Below are positions 41,178-50,438 of a DNA stretch of 64,000 nt, in pieces. Where the stretch lies: assembly GCF_036032445.1 (NCBI RefSeq), contig NZ_CP107932.1:5086501-5150500 (forward strand), read 5' to 3'. Position numbers and translations under genes: made by a program. Below the pieces are notes generated by a model. It made no database searches. It was given only the letters and a program-made list of their open reading frames with translations, and had not been told where the DNA came from. The DNA comes from Nocardia sp. NBC_00416. Its GTDB lineage: Bacteria; Actinomycetota; Actinomycetes; Mycobacteriales; Mycobacteriaceae. Position 1 is the first letter of the stretch. Every line of letters begins with the position of its first letter.

Positions 41178-41963
41178 TCAGTCGATCGGTCGGACGTCGA
41201 GCGGTTCCCCGTCGAAGGCCAGGTCGAACCAGCCGCGGTCGGATTTCGCCGCGTTGTCCACGAAAACCTGCACGATCGGCTCGGCGTCGGCATGCCCCGA
41301 TGTCTCGTATTCGACCGAGATATGGCTCACGGCGCCACCCTGCGCGTTCAGGGTCCGCGGCGCCCCCGCGAGCAGTCCCGCCAGTGCGGCCAGATCGATC
41401 TTCGCCACGTCCACGGTGCGTTCGTCGGCGTCACGCGAGGTGCTGGTGGTCCATTCGTCGAACGCACCGTCACGGAAGTTGTAGGAGGTCCGCACCCCGG
41501 TCCCGGGGTCGTAGCGGTCGAACGACGCGTGATCGGGGTAGAAGGAGAACTCGTCGGCGACCGTATCGCCGAACTCGGCGCGATAGGCCTCCACGAAACG
41601 GGCGATACCGGCGGCGGTCGTCGTATCCGGCTGCACCGACCGCGGACCCGGGGAGTCGTCGCCACGCGACGAGAATCCGCCCACCGCGCCGAACGCCAGC
41701 GCCGCGACCACCACACCGACCGTGACCCGCCAACGAGGTGCGCGCCGCCGGCCGACCACGACCGGCGTGCTCGCGAGTTCGCCGGGAATCTGTAGATCCT
41801 CGATCAGGGCGTCGAGTTCGCCGAACGATTTCGCGCGCATCGCGGCCGCGGTGCGCTGCTCGTGCTCACCGGCGGTGAGCTGACCGTCGGCCAACGCGGT
41901 ATCGAGGAGACCGCACGTATCGGACCGATCGCTGTCGCGCGCCCGGAGTTCGTTCGTCGCCAC
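41178..41963 (-). CDS. DUF1707 membrane-anchored protein
   Basis: 261 residues: an N-terminal DUF1707 domain (~5-60, RARDSDRSDTCGLLDTALADGQLT start, SFGELDALIEDLQ end), one membrane helix (~79-96) and a C-terminal extracytoplasmic domain (~120-261). DUF1707 is common in actinobacteria at the N-terminus of small membrane proteins; function unknown. The C-terminal domain is shared with the upstream gene (FVEAYRAEFGDTVADEFSFYPD versus FLERYRTKFGDLTADSLHLYTE), so the two arose by duplication. It lies 3 bp after the stop of its partner. M. tuberculosis has the unrelated-looking Rv0048c membrane gene at this position; orthology is uncertain. Confidence 0.75.
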   Translation of the reverse strand: MATNELRARDSDRSDTCGLLDTALADGQLTAGEHEQRTAAAMRAKSFGELDALIEDLQIPGELASTPVVVGRRRAPRWRVTVGVVVAALAFGAVGGFSSRGDDSPGPRSVQPDTTTAAGIARFVEAYRAEFGDTVADEFSFYPDHASFDRYDPGTGVRTSYNFRDGAFDEWTTSTSRDADERTVDVAKIDLAALAGLLAGAPRTLNAQGGAVSHISVEYETSGHADAEPIVQVFVDNAAKSDRGWFDLAFDGEPLDVRPID

Positions 41964-41966
41964 GCT

Positions 41967-43064
41967 CTACCCTTCGAAAACCTGGACGTCGAGAACCGCG
42001 CCGCGGGGATCCAGATAGATCGAGCCCGATTCGTCGAACTTGTTGCTCACGACGATCCGGACGACCGGCCGGCCGGCGAGATCCCCGCCGGACTCGGTAT
42101 CGACGATGATCATGTCGGCCGCCCCGTCGGGCACCCGGGTGGTCTCGGCCGCGGTCGCGACCGCCGCGGCGACGGCGGCGGGGTCCAGGGTCGCCAGGTC
42201 CACCGTCGGGGTGTCGGACTTGCGCGAGGTGATATCGCCGGACTGCAGGAACCCGCCGCGATAGTCGTATCCGACCTCCCGGTTCGGGGCGCCCGGCACC
42301 GCCCGGTCGACTGTCGCGAATTCGGTGTAGAGGTGGAGACTGTCCGCCGTCAGATCGCCGAATTTCGTGCGATACCGCTCCAGGAAGACGGTCATACCGT
42401 CGGCCGTCAGGAGATCGGGGGTCGCGATCACCACGGGTTCCACGTCGTCGAGTCCCGACACGGTCTCGGCGGTGGCCGCCGGTGCGGGAGGTTCCGCATC
42501 GCGACTGGTCACGGCGAAGCCCACGAAAGCCGCCAGCAGGCCCACCCCGACCAGCAGCGCCGGATACCACCCGGGCCCGTCCGATCCGGCGGGCGCCGGG
42601 CGACGCGGCACCCGGCGGCTGCCCTGGATATCGGACACCAGATCCGATATTTCGCCGAGCGTGCGCGCCGAATCGAGCAGTTCGGTCAGCGTCCGGTGTT
42701 CCTCCTCGGTGAGCTGACCGTCACGGCGGCCGGCATCGATGAGCTCGCCGGCGTTCGCCCGGTCGGCGTCGCGGGCCCGCGTACGCGGCGAATAGTCCGG
42801 GCGCGATCCGGTCCGCCGTACCGTCGGGCCGGTATCGCCCTCCGGTCGCGGCAGCAGACCTCGCATTCCCGCGGGCACCTGGAGATCCACCACCAACGGC
42901 CGCAGTGCACCGAGAGTCTTCGCGGCCCGCGCCCGCGCCACCCGATCGTGGTATTCGTCGGCGTCCAGTTGCCCTTCGGCGTACGCGGCGTCCAGCAGGG
43001 TGGACGTCTCGGCGCGATCGATATCCCGTGCGCGGGTGGGATCGTCGGGTACTGCGGTGGCCAC
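41967..43064 (-). CDS. Membrane protein with two DUF1707 domains
   Basis: 365 residues with two tandem DUF1707 domains (~10-62, RARDIDRAETSTLLDAAYAEG; ~97-148, RARDADRANAGELIDAGRRDG), one membrane helix (~167-186) and an extracytoplasmic domain (~225-365) homologous to that of the next gene. No enzymatic motif is seen. The chosen start, GTG 43064, gives the usual PDDPTRARD lead; the frame is open to 43196 and the true start is uncertain. It forms a two-gene operon running away from the ponA1 operon. Confidence 0.72.
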   Translation of the reverse strand: MATAVPDDPTRARDIDRAETSTLLDAAYAEGQLDADEYHDRVARARAAKTLGALRPLVVDLQVPAGMRGLLPRPEGDTGPTVRRTGSRPDYSPRTRARDADRANAGELIDAGRRDGQLTEEEHRTLTELLDSARTLGEISDLVSDIQGSRRVPRRPAPAGSDGPGWYPALLVGVGLLAAFVGFAVTSRDAEPPAPAATAETVSGLDDVEPVVIATPDLLTADGMTVFLERYRTKFGDLTADSLHLYTEFATVDRAVPGAPNREVGYDYRGGFLQSGDITSRKSDTPTVDLATLDPAAVAAAVATAAETTRVPDGAADMIIVDTESGGDLAGRPVVRIVVSNKFDESGSIYLDPRGAVLDVQVFEG

Positions 43065-43370
43065 CTCAGGATCGTACGGGCCACCTGGGCCGGTACCGCG
43101 TCCTTCCGCCGTTCCCGCGACCGCTACCACCGAAAAGCGGCGTCCGAATGGCCCAAGTGCGCCAAAAGCGGGGTAATCGGCATGTGAGATACGCATTCAC
43201 CACCGCCCGGCGACCGGGCGCCTCCGCACCGCGGGAGCGGAAAAATCCCGCGTCGTGCGAATACGCCGCCGGCCGCGGCAGGTCCGACCGCGCCCAGGCG
43301 ACCCGGATCCGCTCGGACGGATCCAATGCGGGCGCGGGCGGCGCAAATACAACACCGCTACTCTGGGAGC
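43065..43370. other. 306-bp divergent intergenic region
   Basis: It separates the DUF1707 operon (-) from the DUF5318/ponA1 operon (+). The only structure seen is a small hairpin CGCGGGA/TCCCGCG (43230-43252) with an A-rich loop. Promoters for both directions must lie here. If the DUF1707 gene starts at 43196 the gap is shorter. Confidence 0.35.
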
Positions 43371-43784
43371 GTGCGAATTCAGCGGCAAGTGGTGGACTAT
43401 GCGCTCCGGCGCAAGTCGCTGCTGGCTGACGTCTATGCGGGCCGTGTCGATGTCGCCGAGGTATGTGACGCTAATCCCTACCTGCTGCGTGCGGCCAAAT
43501 TTCACGGCCGGGGGAGCGAGGTCACATGCCCTATCTGCCGGAAGGAACAACTCACCCTCGTATCCTGGGTCTACGGCGACGGCCTAGGGCCGGTCGCGGG
43601 TTCCGCGCGCAGCCCGGAAGAACTGGTACGCCTGGCCGAGACCCGAGAGGAATTCTCGGTTCACGTAGTCGAGGTGTGCCGGACGTGCAGCTGGAATCAT
43701 CTGGTGCAGTCCTATGTACTCGGGAAGACGCCGGAGCGGCGGCGTTCCGGCTCCCGGGTGAACCGGCGCACCGCTGCGGAATAG
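43371..43784 (+). CDS. DUF5318 zinc-ribbon protein (Rv0049-like)
   Basis: 137 residues. Two CxxC pairs, C53/C56 (TCPICRKEQ) and C103/C106 (VCRTCSWNH), form a predicted zinc ribbon. The start RIQRQVVDYALRRKSLLADVYAG and EVCDANPYLLRAAKFHG match the protein encoded just upstream of ponA1 in mycobacteria (Rv0049). It is cytoplasmic; the function is unknown, but the conserved position next to ponA1 suggests a role connected to cell-wall synthesis. GTG 43371 follows GGGAGC. ponA1 starts 94 bp downstream. Confidence 0.82.
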   Translation: MRIQRQVVDYALRRKSLLADVYAGRVDVAEVCDANPYLLRAAKFHGRGSEVTCPICRKEQLTLVSWVYGDGLGPVAGSARSPEELVRLAETREEFSVHVVEVCRTCSWNHLVQSYVLGKTPERRRSGSRVNRRTAAE

Positions 43785-43878
43785 GCACCACCCGGCCCGC
43801 CGATGGTGCACGCGTCGGCCCCGCGGGGGGCTGTGACGCGAGCCCATCAGACCGATACGAGCTTTGGAGACCTTGTCA

Positions 43879-46851
43879 GTGACTTCGCCCTACGAGACCC
43901 CACCCGGCGATGACCCGCGCGGTGGTCGTACCCAGCGCGGACCGCTTCCGGGTCGAGAGCCGCAACCCCGTCCCGGGGCGGCGCCGAACCGCGGTCCCGT
44001 ACCGAACGCGAACGCACCACGCCCCGGCCCGGGTGGACGCCCACCGGGGCCCGGCGGGCCGCGGCCGGGACCGAACGGGCCACGACCGGGACCGGTGACG
44101 GGTCCACGTCCCGTCGCGAACGGGCCGCGTCCCGGACCGAACGGCCCACGGCCGGCGAATCCCGGGCACCCACCGGCGCCGGGTCCACGGCCGGGCCCCG
44201 ATGGGCGACGTCCGGGTCCGAACACCGGCGGGATGCCCGGTGCGCCGCGCGGTGCGCAACCGCCGCAGCGGCCCGGCCCGCCGCCGGGCCGACCGCCGCA
44301 GGGACAGCCGCCGAATCAGCCGACCCAGCGCATGGGCCGGCCGGGTGAGCCCGGCGCGCCGCGCGGCGAACAAACCACCGCGAAGGTCGCACAGCCCGGT
44401 GCGCCCACCGAAACCACACGACGCGACCGGCCCGCGACCGGCCCGCGACCGGTAACGGGCCGGCCCGGCTCGAATACCGGTGAGCGCCGGGCCACCGGCT
44501 CGGACAGCCGGACACCGGGCCGCTCCGGTCCCGGTGGCGGAGCGCCGCCACGACGGCCGGGCGGCCGCGGCGGCGGCCCCGGCGGGCCCGACGGCCGCGG
44601 ACCGGGCCAGAAGCGCAGGAACTGGTGGAAGATCGCGCGGCGGGTCACCTACGTGTTGGTCGCGCTGGCCATCGTGGTACCGAGCACCGTCTTCCTGATC
44701 GCGTACTCCACGGTGTCGGTTCCCGAACCCGGCGATCTCAAAACCAACCAGGTCGCAACGATTCTCGCGGCCGACGGCGAAACGGAGATCACCCGGGTCG
44801 TGCCCCCGCAGGGCAACCGCACCGATGTGACGATCGATCAGATTCCACCGCATGTGCGCAATGCCGTGATCGCGGCCGAGGACCGTGACTTCTACAGCAA
44901 CCCCGGATTCTCGATATCCGGTTTCATGCGAGCGGCGCGCGACAATGTGCTCGGCCGGGAAAGCGCCGGTGGTGGTTCGACGATCACCCAGCAGTACGTG
45001 AAGAACGCGCTGGTCGGCGACGAACACAGCCTCACCCGTAAGCTGCACGAGCTGGTGATCTCGGCGAAGATGGCCCGGCAGTGGAGTAAGGACGAGATCC
45101 TCACCGCCTACCTGAACACCATCTATTTCGGGCGCGGCGCCTACGGAATCGATGCCGCGTCCAAGGCCTACTTCAACAAACCGGTGCAGGAATTGACGCC
45201 GGCCGAGGGCGCGGTACTCGCCGCGACCATCCAGCTCCCCTCGCTGCTGGACCCGGAATCCAATCCGGAAGGCGCCAAGACCCGCTGGAACTATGTGCTC
45301 GACGGTATGGTCGCCGGCGGCAATCTCGACCGGACCGAACGTGCGGGCTTCACCTACCCCGCCGTGGTGCCGTCGTCGATGGCCGGTCAGAAGACCGAAG
45401 CCACCGGACCGGAGGGCCATATCAAAGCGCAAGTGCTGCGCGAACTCTCCGAGGCCGGTATCAGCGAACAGCAGATGAACACCTCCGGTCTGCAGATCAC
45501 CACGACCATCGACGCGCAGGCACAGAAGTCCGCGCTCGACTCCGTCCACAAGAACATGGAGGGCGAGCCGGACAAGCTGCGGACCGCGGTGGCCTCGATC
45601 GACCCGAAATCCGGTGCGGTACGCGCCTACTACGGCGGCGAGGACGGTTACGGCTACGACTTCGCCAACGCCGCCCTGCAGACCGGCTCCTCGTTCAAGG
45701 TGATCGGCCTGGCGCAGAACCTGGAGAACGGTGTCCCGCTGTCCCAGATGTACGACAGCGCGCCGATCACGGTGAACGGTATCGATATCACCAATGTCGA
45801 GGGCGAGCAGTGCGGCACCTGCACGATCGCCGAGGCCCTCAAGCGGTCGCTGAACACCAGCTTCTACCGGATGCAGCTGGAAATGCAGAACGGCCCGCAG
45901 AAGATCGCCGATATGGGGCACAAACTGGGGATTCCGGAGGAACTTCCCGGAGTCGGCCCCACGTTGACAGAACCCGGCGGCGCCGGTCCGAACAACGGGA
46001 TCGTGCTCGGCCAGTACCAGGCCCGGCCCCTGGACATGGCATCGGCTTACGCGACGCTGGCGGCATCGGGTACCTACCACAAGCCGCATTTCGTGACCAA
46101 GGTCGTATCCGCGGACGGTACGGTGCTGCTCGATCGCGGCGACGTCGCCGGAGAGCGGCGGGTCTCGGAGGCAGTCGCCGACAATGTCACGGCGGCCATG
46201 GAACCGATCGCCCAATATTCCCGCAACCACGGGCTCGCCGGAGGTCGTCCCTCGGCCGCCAAGACCGGTACCGCGCAGTTGGGTGAGACCGGGGAGAACA
46301 AGGACGTGTGGATGGTGGGCTACACGCCGTCACTGGCCACCGCGGTCTGGGTGGGCAGTACCGACAACTCGCCGCTGCGCAACTACGGCGGCGCGATGAT
46401 CTACGGTTCCGGCCTGGCGTCGGATATCTGGAAGGGCACGATGGACGGGGCCCTCGAGGGCACGCCCATCGAGAAGTTCCCCAAACCCGCGCCCATCAAG
46501 GGCCAGGCCGGTGTACCGAAGTGGACAGCCCCTTATACGGCGCCGTCGACGACGATGCCGACTTTCGAGCCGCCGGTGGTGATCCAGCCGAGCCAGGTCG
46601 AGATCCTGCCCGGTATCACCATCCCCGTCCCCGGAGTGCAGCCCAACCCGCGCAGTCAGACGCAACCGCAGAACCAGCCACAGGGCAACAACAACAATGG
46701 CGCGGGACCGATGCCCGGACAGCCGACAGCCGGACAACCGACCGGTTCGTCGCCCACGATCACCCAGGCCCCGAACGCCGCCGGAGGCACCGACAGCGGC
46801 GGTGACGGCGGTGGTCCCGGGGACGAGGGCGACGACGGCGACGACGGATAG
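43879..46851 (+). CDS. ponA1: Class A penicillin-binding protein PonA1
   Basis: 990 residues: a ~248-residue Pro/Gly/Arg-rich cytoplasmic N-terminus, membrane helix (~257-276), GT51 (~290-475; E334 in AEDRDFY), transpeptidase (~550-850; S604-x-x-K607, SLN 657-659, KTG 795-797), and a Pro/Asn-rich then acidic Gly/Asp tail. It is the main bifunctional peptidoglycan synthase of polar growth; the M. tuberculosis N-terminus is phosphorylated by PknB. The neighbourhood (DUF5318 upstream, GT87-like downstream) supports orthology to Rv0050. A CGTC pair (C645, C648) matches CGAC in the paralogue at 32363. GTG 43879 was chosen, with GGAG 9 nt upstream; TTG 43864 is an alternative. Confidence 0.93.
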   Translation: MTSPYETPPGDDPRGGRTQRGPLPGREPQPRPGAAPNRGPVPNANAPRPGPGGRPPGPGGPRPGPNGPRPGPVTGPRPVANGPRPGPNGPRPANPGHPPAPGPRPGPDGRRPGPNTGGMPGAPRGAQPPQRPGPPPGRPPQGQPPNQPTQRMGRPGEPGAPRGEQTTAKVAQPGAPTETTRRDRPATGPRPVTGRPGSNTGERRATGSDSRTPGRSGPGGGAPPRRPGGRGGGPGGPDGRGPGQKRRNWWKIARRVTYVLVALAIVVPSTVFLIAYSTVSVPEPGDLKTNQVATILAADGETEITRVVPPQGNRTDVTIDQIPPHVRNAVIAAEDRDFYSNPGFSISGFMRAARDNVLGRESAGGGSTITQQYVKNALVGDEHSLTRKLHELVISAKMARQWSKDEILTAYLNTIYFGRGAYGIDAASKAYFNKPVQELTPAEGAVLAATIQLPSLLDPESNPEGAKTRWNYVLDGMVAGGNLDRTERAGFTYPAVVPSSMAGQKTEATGPEGHIKAQVLRELSEAGISEQQMNTSGLQITTTIDAQAQKSALDSVHKNMEGEPDKLRTAVASIDPKSGAVRAYYGGEDGYGYDFANAALQTGSSFKVIGLAQNLENGVPLSQMYDSAPITVNGIDITNVEGEQCGTCTIAEALKRSLNTSFYRMQLEMQNGPQKIADMGHKLGIPEELPGVGPTLTEPGGAGPNNGIVLGQYQARPLDMASAYATLAASGTYHKPHFVTKVVSADGTVLLDRGDVAGERRVSEAVADNVTAAMEPIAQYSRNHGLAGGRPSAAKTGTAQLGETGENKDVWMVGYTPSLATAVWVGSTDNSPLRNYGGAMIYGSGLASDIWKGTMDGALEGTPIEKFPKPAPIKGQAGVPKWTAPYTAPSTTMPTFEPPVVIQPSQVEILPGITIPVPGVQPNPRSQTQPQNQPQGNNNNGAGPMPGQPTAGQPTGSSPTITQAPNAAGGTDSGGDGGGPGDEGDDGDDG

Positions 46852-46922
46852 AACCTCGAACACCGTCCGGGGGCCCGGCTCGGTCCCGGCCCGGCCCCCG
46901 GTAACAGGTAACGTCGGATGCC

Positions 46923-48797
46923 GTGAGCGAGCAGCGACTGGTGGGTGGGCCGGACGACGGGGTGGATCCCGGTAACGGGAGAACCCGCCGGGCCGCTGTG
47001 GTCGCCGGGTACGACTCACCCGCCCCGCTCGCCCGCGATCTGCGCTCGGCCGACGCCCGCGACAAACCGAGCCGCAACGATTCGATGACCGCCCAGTTGT
47101 GCACCGTGGTGGGCGGCCCGGTCGGCGACCACGCCCTCATCGGACGGACCCGCTTCTGGACTCCGATGCGGGTGCTGTTGGCCTTCACCGTCGTCTTCCT
47201 GGCGCTCGGCTGGTTCGCCAAGGCCGGCTGCATCCAGCAGACCACCACCTCGAACGGCCTGCTCACCCTCGACTGGAACAACGGCCGCCAGTACACGGCC
47301 ATGTGCTACTCGGACACCGTGCCGCTCTACGGGGCCGAACGACTCAACGAGGGCGCATTCCCGTACAAGAAGTCCTGGGTGGAGGAAGCTCCCGGCGGCG
47401 ATACCGAGATCCGGCATATGGAGTATCCGGTGCTGTCGGGCATGTACCAGTACGTATCCATGCTGGTGGCCAAGAGTTGGGACGCGAGCCCGCTGCCGGG
47501 CGCGCTCCAGGTGGTCCTGTACTTCAATGTGGTGGCGCTGGGTCTGGCGGTGGCCTGGCTGGTCACCGTCTGGGCGACGGCGCTGCTGTCCGGACGACGG
47601 GTCTGGGACGCGGCGCTGGTGGCGTGTTCGCCGCTGGTGATCGTGCACGCCTTCACCAATTTCGATTTTCTCGCCACCGCGTTCGCGGCGCTGGGCCTGC
47701 TGGCCTGGGCCCGGCGGCGGCCGCTGCTGGCCGGTGTCCTGCTGGGTCTGGGTGGCGCGGCGAAACTGTATCCGCTGCTGCTATTGGGTCCGATCCTGGT
47801 GCTGTGCCTGCGCGCCGACACGATGCAGCGCATTCCGCGGTCACACCTGGCTACCCGGCTGCGCGATATCGACAGTGCCGCGGCGCTGCGCGCCTGGTGC
47901 GCCGGACTCCCCGCCCGGGTCCGGCTGCTCGCCGACCGGCCGCTCGGCGCCGCCGGGTTGACCACCGGCGCCGCGATGGTCACCTGGGTGCTGGTGAATC
48001 TGCCGATCGCGCTGCTGTACCCGGACGGTTGGCGGGAGTTCTTCCGGCTCAACACCACGCGCCACGCCGACCCCGATTCGCTGTACAACGTGGTGATGTC
48101 GTTCACCGGCTGGTCCGGTTTCGACGGTGTGCTGCGGCACGGGGAAACACCATCCATCCTCAATATGGTGTCCCTGTTGCTGTTCGTCGCGGCATGCCTG
48201 GGAATCGCCTACATCGGCCTGACCGCGCCGCGCCGGCCCCGGCTGGCACAGCTGTGCTTCCTGGTGGTCGCGGCTTTCCTGCTGACCAACAAGGTGTGGA
48301 GCCCGCAGTACTCGCTGTGGCTGGTGCCGATCGCGGTGCTGGCGCTGCCACATCGGCGACTGCTGCTGGCGTGGATGACGATCGACGCCCTGGTGTGGGC
48401 GCCGCGCATGTTCTACTACCTCGGTATCGACCGCAAGGGCCTGCCGGAACAGTGGTTCACCGCGACGGTCCTGCTGCGCGATGTGGCGGTGATCGGGTTG
48501 TGCGGGTTGATCATCCGGCAGATCTACCGATCCGATGAGGATCTGGTGCGGCGCGACTACCTCGACGATCCCGTCGGCGGAGTGGTCGATCGCGCCCCGG
48601 ACCCGCTGCTGCCGTGGCTCCCGGAAGTATTGCGCCCGCAGATCTCCCTGGATACCCACTGGACCGGTGCGGCGACCGCCGCACGCGCACCCCGCCGGGA
48701 CACCGCACCCGCGGCGCAACCGATTCCGCCACACCGGGAACCGGTCGCGCGCACCTCGGATCCGGTGGCTGCCCAGCCGCCCGCACGATCGGTCTGA
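46923..48797 (+). CDS. Polytopic GT87-like membrane protein (Rv0051-like)
   Basis: 624 residues: a ~80-residue cytoplasmic lead, then about ten membrane helices and a ~90-residue hydrophilic C-terminus. Features of the GT-C/GT87 (DUF2029) mannosyltransferase type are HMEYPVLSGMYQY in the first outer loop, NFDFLATAFAALGLLAWARRR, GLGGAAKLYPLLLLGP and WSPQYSLWLVP. It probably transfers a sugar from polyprenyl-phosphate to an envelope acceptor; no experimental role is known to me. It lies 71 bp after ponA1, as Rv0051 follows Rv0050. GTG 46923. Confidence 0.78.
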   Translation: MSEQRLVGGPDDGVDPGNGRTRRAAVVAGYDSPAPLARDLRSADARDKPSRNDSMTAQLCTVVGGPVGDHALIGRTRFWTPMRVLLAFTVVFLALGWFAKAGCIQQTTTSNGLLTLDWNNGRQYTAMCYSDTVPLYGAERLNEGAFPYKKSWVEEAPGGDTEIRHMEYPVLSGMYQYVSMLVAKSWDASPLPGALQVVLYFNVVALGLAVAWLVTVWATALLSGRRVWDAALVACSPLVIVHAFTNFDFLATAFAALGLLAWARRRPLLAGVLLGLGGAAKLYPLLLLGPILVLCLRADTMQRIPRSHLATRLRDIDSAAALRAWCAGLPARVRLLADRPLGAAGLTTGAAMVTWVLVNLPIALLYPDGWREFFRLNTTRHADPDSLYNVVMSFTGWSGFDGVLRHGETPSILNMVSLLLFVAACLGIAYIGLTAPRRPRLAQLCFLVVAAFLLTNKVWSPQYSLWLVPIAVLALPHRRLLLAWMTIDALVWAPRMFYYLGIDRKGLPEQWFTATVLLRDVAVIGLCGLIIRQIYRSDEDLVRRDYLDDPVGGVVDRAPDPLLPWLPEVLRPQISLDTHWTGAATAARAPRRDTAPAAQPIPPHREPVARTSDPVAAQPPARSV

Positions 48798-48851
48798 TCC
48801 CCGGACCCCGGTGCTCTGGAGCCGATCTCGATACCGCGGGCGCCCCCCGGC

Positions 48852-50438
48852 TCAGCACGCCCGCAGAATCCGCGCCCGCTGTTCGGGTTCGTGCGGCAGC
48901 AGATCCAGATCCAACTGCCAGGCGTTACCGGTCCACGGATCGAACAGCGGGGTTCCGGTGACAGTCGGCAGATGACGGCAGGCTCGCGACAGCGTGGCCA
49001 CTGTGCTGTCGCCGGACTCGGATTCGTTGCCGCCCAGGATCACCGTCGACAGACCTATCAGATCGCCGCGGGCGACCAGCGCCACCAGCCGCTGCGCGTC
49101 CGCGGCCTGGTAGCCGTGCGGAAAATCCGCGGCCAGCAAGATGCGGTGCTCGGCGGGCGGGGCGCCCTGCCCGGAGTTGTGGGCCATCTCCGCGAGTTCG
49201 GCGGCATCGACCAGTTGTTGCAGTCGCGGCGAGATATCGGAGTGATCGGTGATCGGCGGACCCGCCAGTACCGGTGCCAGCATCCCGGTGAAACCGGTGA
49301 AAGCGCCGGTGAGATCGATGATGTCGACCACGGTGCGGCGGCCCGGCGCGGCGCGCAGCAGCCGGGCCAGCAGAGCGCCGACCACCGGCGCCACCGCGGC
49401 CGACGATTCCGTATCCACCCACAGCGGCCGGTTCAACGGCACCGGCACACAGTACGGGACCCGGAGCTCACCCCGGTCGAGGGCGTAGAGCTCACCGAGC
49501 CGGATACCGTCCGCCGGGGCGGCCGGTCGATCCCAGGCCGGTGAGTGCCACGAGGCCAGCGCCGCGGGCAGGACCGCGTCGGCCTCGTTCAGTTCGCCCC
49601 GCAATTGGATACTGTCGCGCCGGTAGCTGCTCTCGGCGGTGGCCGTGAGTTCATCGTGACGCCGTTGGGCCTCGGCACGCGCCGCGTCCGCGGCAGGTGT
49701 GTTGCGCGTGGCGGGATCGGATACCGCGGCCGAGAGTTCCTGGTCGAGCCGTTCGGCCGCGTAGCCGCGCGCCAATTCGAGCGCCGCCGCCGACCGCGCC
49801 GCGTCCTCGAAGATCATCCAGAGTCGTTCCAGCCCGTGTCCGACCTCGATCGGCGTGACCTCGGCCGAAGCGGTCACCCCGGCCGGGGAGACGACAGTCG
49901 CGTCGAGCACGGTGGCAGCGGCGGCCGCCGTCGCGGGTGCGGGCGTCACATAGCCGTCCGCCCCGTGCGCCCGCAACAGTTCCCCGATACCACCGGCGTA
50001 GCCCTGGCCTACCGCGCGCAGCTTCCAGGCCGTTGCGCGCCGATACAGTTCGAAGCAGATCAGGGCGGTTTCCCCGGCCTGCGGAGCGATCACGAACTCG
50101 GCCACCGGAATATCGTTCTCGGACAGCTGCGCGGTCACCACCCCGATTCCGCTCTGCGCGGCGGCCACCAGGAGCACCGCCTGGGCGTCGGCGCGCACAT
50201 CCGCCGGGGTGACGACCACCGTGGCGCCCCCGTGGTCGACCCGGACGCCCGGGCCGGTCGGCCGCTCCGTCACCAGCACATCGGCTGCCGAACCGACCCG
50301 CAGATCGCCCGCGACCACCAGCGCCGAAACCGTCAGCGGTACCGCCGCGTTCACCTGGAACCGGGCGACCCCGCCGTTGAGCGGTATGTTCTGCCCAGCC
50401 TGCAACTGCGTCATATCCTGTCCCCCGCGACCGCTCAT
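48852..50438 (-). CDS. TerD-domain protein with C-terminal extension
   Basis: 528 residues. The N-terminal ~190 residues are a degenerate TerD domain (ICFELYRRATAWKLRAVGQG then YAGGIGEL), lacking the DxDLDAS and GDNxTGxGxGDDE calcium-binding signatures. The remainder (~190-528) is a helical linker and an alpha/beta region with TVVDIIDLTGAFTGF and LAADFPHGYQAADAQRLVALV, resembling TerY/vWA-type or nucleotide-binding folds but not assignable. It works in the Ter stress system by context. Start ATG 50438 overlaps the upstream stop (ATGA); ATG 50414 (MTQLQAGQN) is equally plausible. Confidence 0.78.
   Translation of the reverse strand: MSGRGGQDMTQLQAGQNIPLNGGVARFQVNAAVPLTVSALVVAGDLRVGSAADVLVTERPTGPGVRVDHGGATVVVTPADVRADAQAVLLVAAAQSGIGVVTAQLSENDIPVAEFVIAPQAGETALICFELYRRATAWKLRAVGQGYAGGIGELLRAHGADGYVTPAPATAAAAATVLDATVVSPAGVTASAEVTPIEVGHGLERLWMIFEDAARSAAALELARGYAAERLDQELSAAVSDPATRNTPAADAARAEAQRRHDELTATAESSYRRDSIQLRGELNEADAVLPAALASWHSPAWDRPAAPADGIRLGELYALDRGELRVPYCVPVPLNRPLWVDTESSAAVAPVVGALLARLLRAAPGRRTVVDIIDLTGAFTGFTGMLAPVLAGPPITDHSDISPRLQQLVDAAELAEMAHNSGQGAPPAEHRILLAADFPHGYQAADAQRLVALVARGDLIGLSTVILGGNESESGDSTVATLSRACRHLPTVTGTPLFDPWTGNAWQLDLDLLPHEPEQRARILRAC

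Noticed and set aside
41862..43187. 441-residue plus-strand ORF
   Set aside because: Antisense to the two DUF1707 genes; Arg/Gly/His-rich with no recognisable domain.
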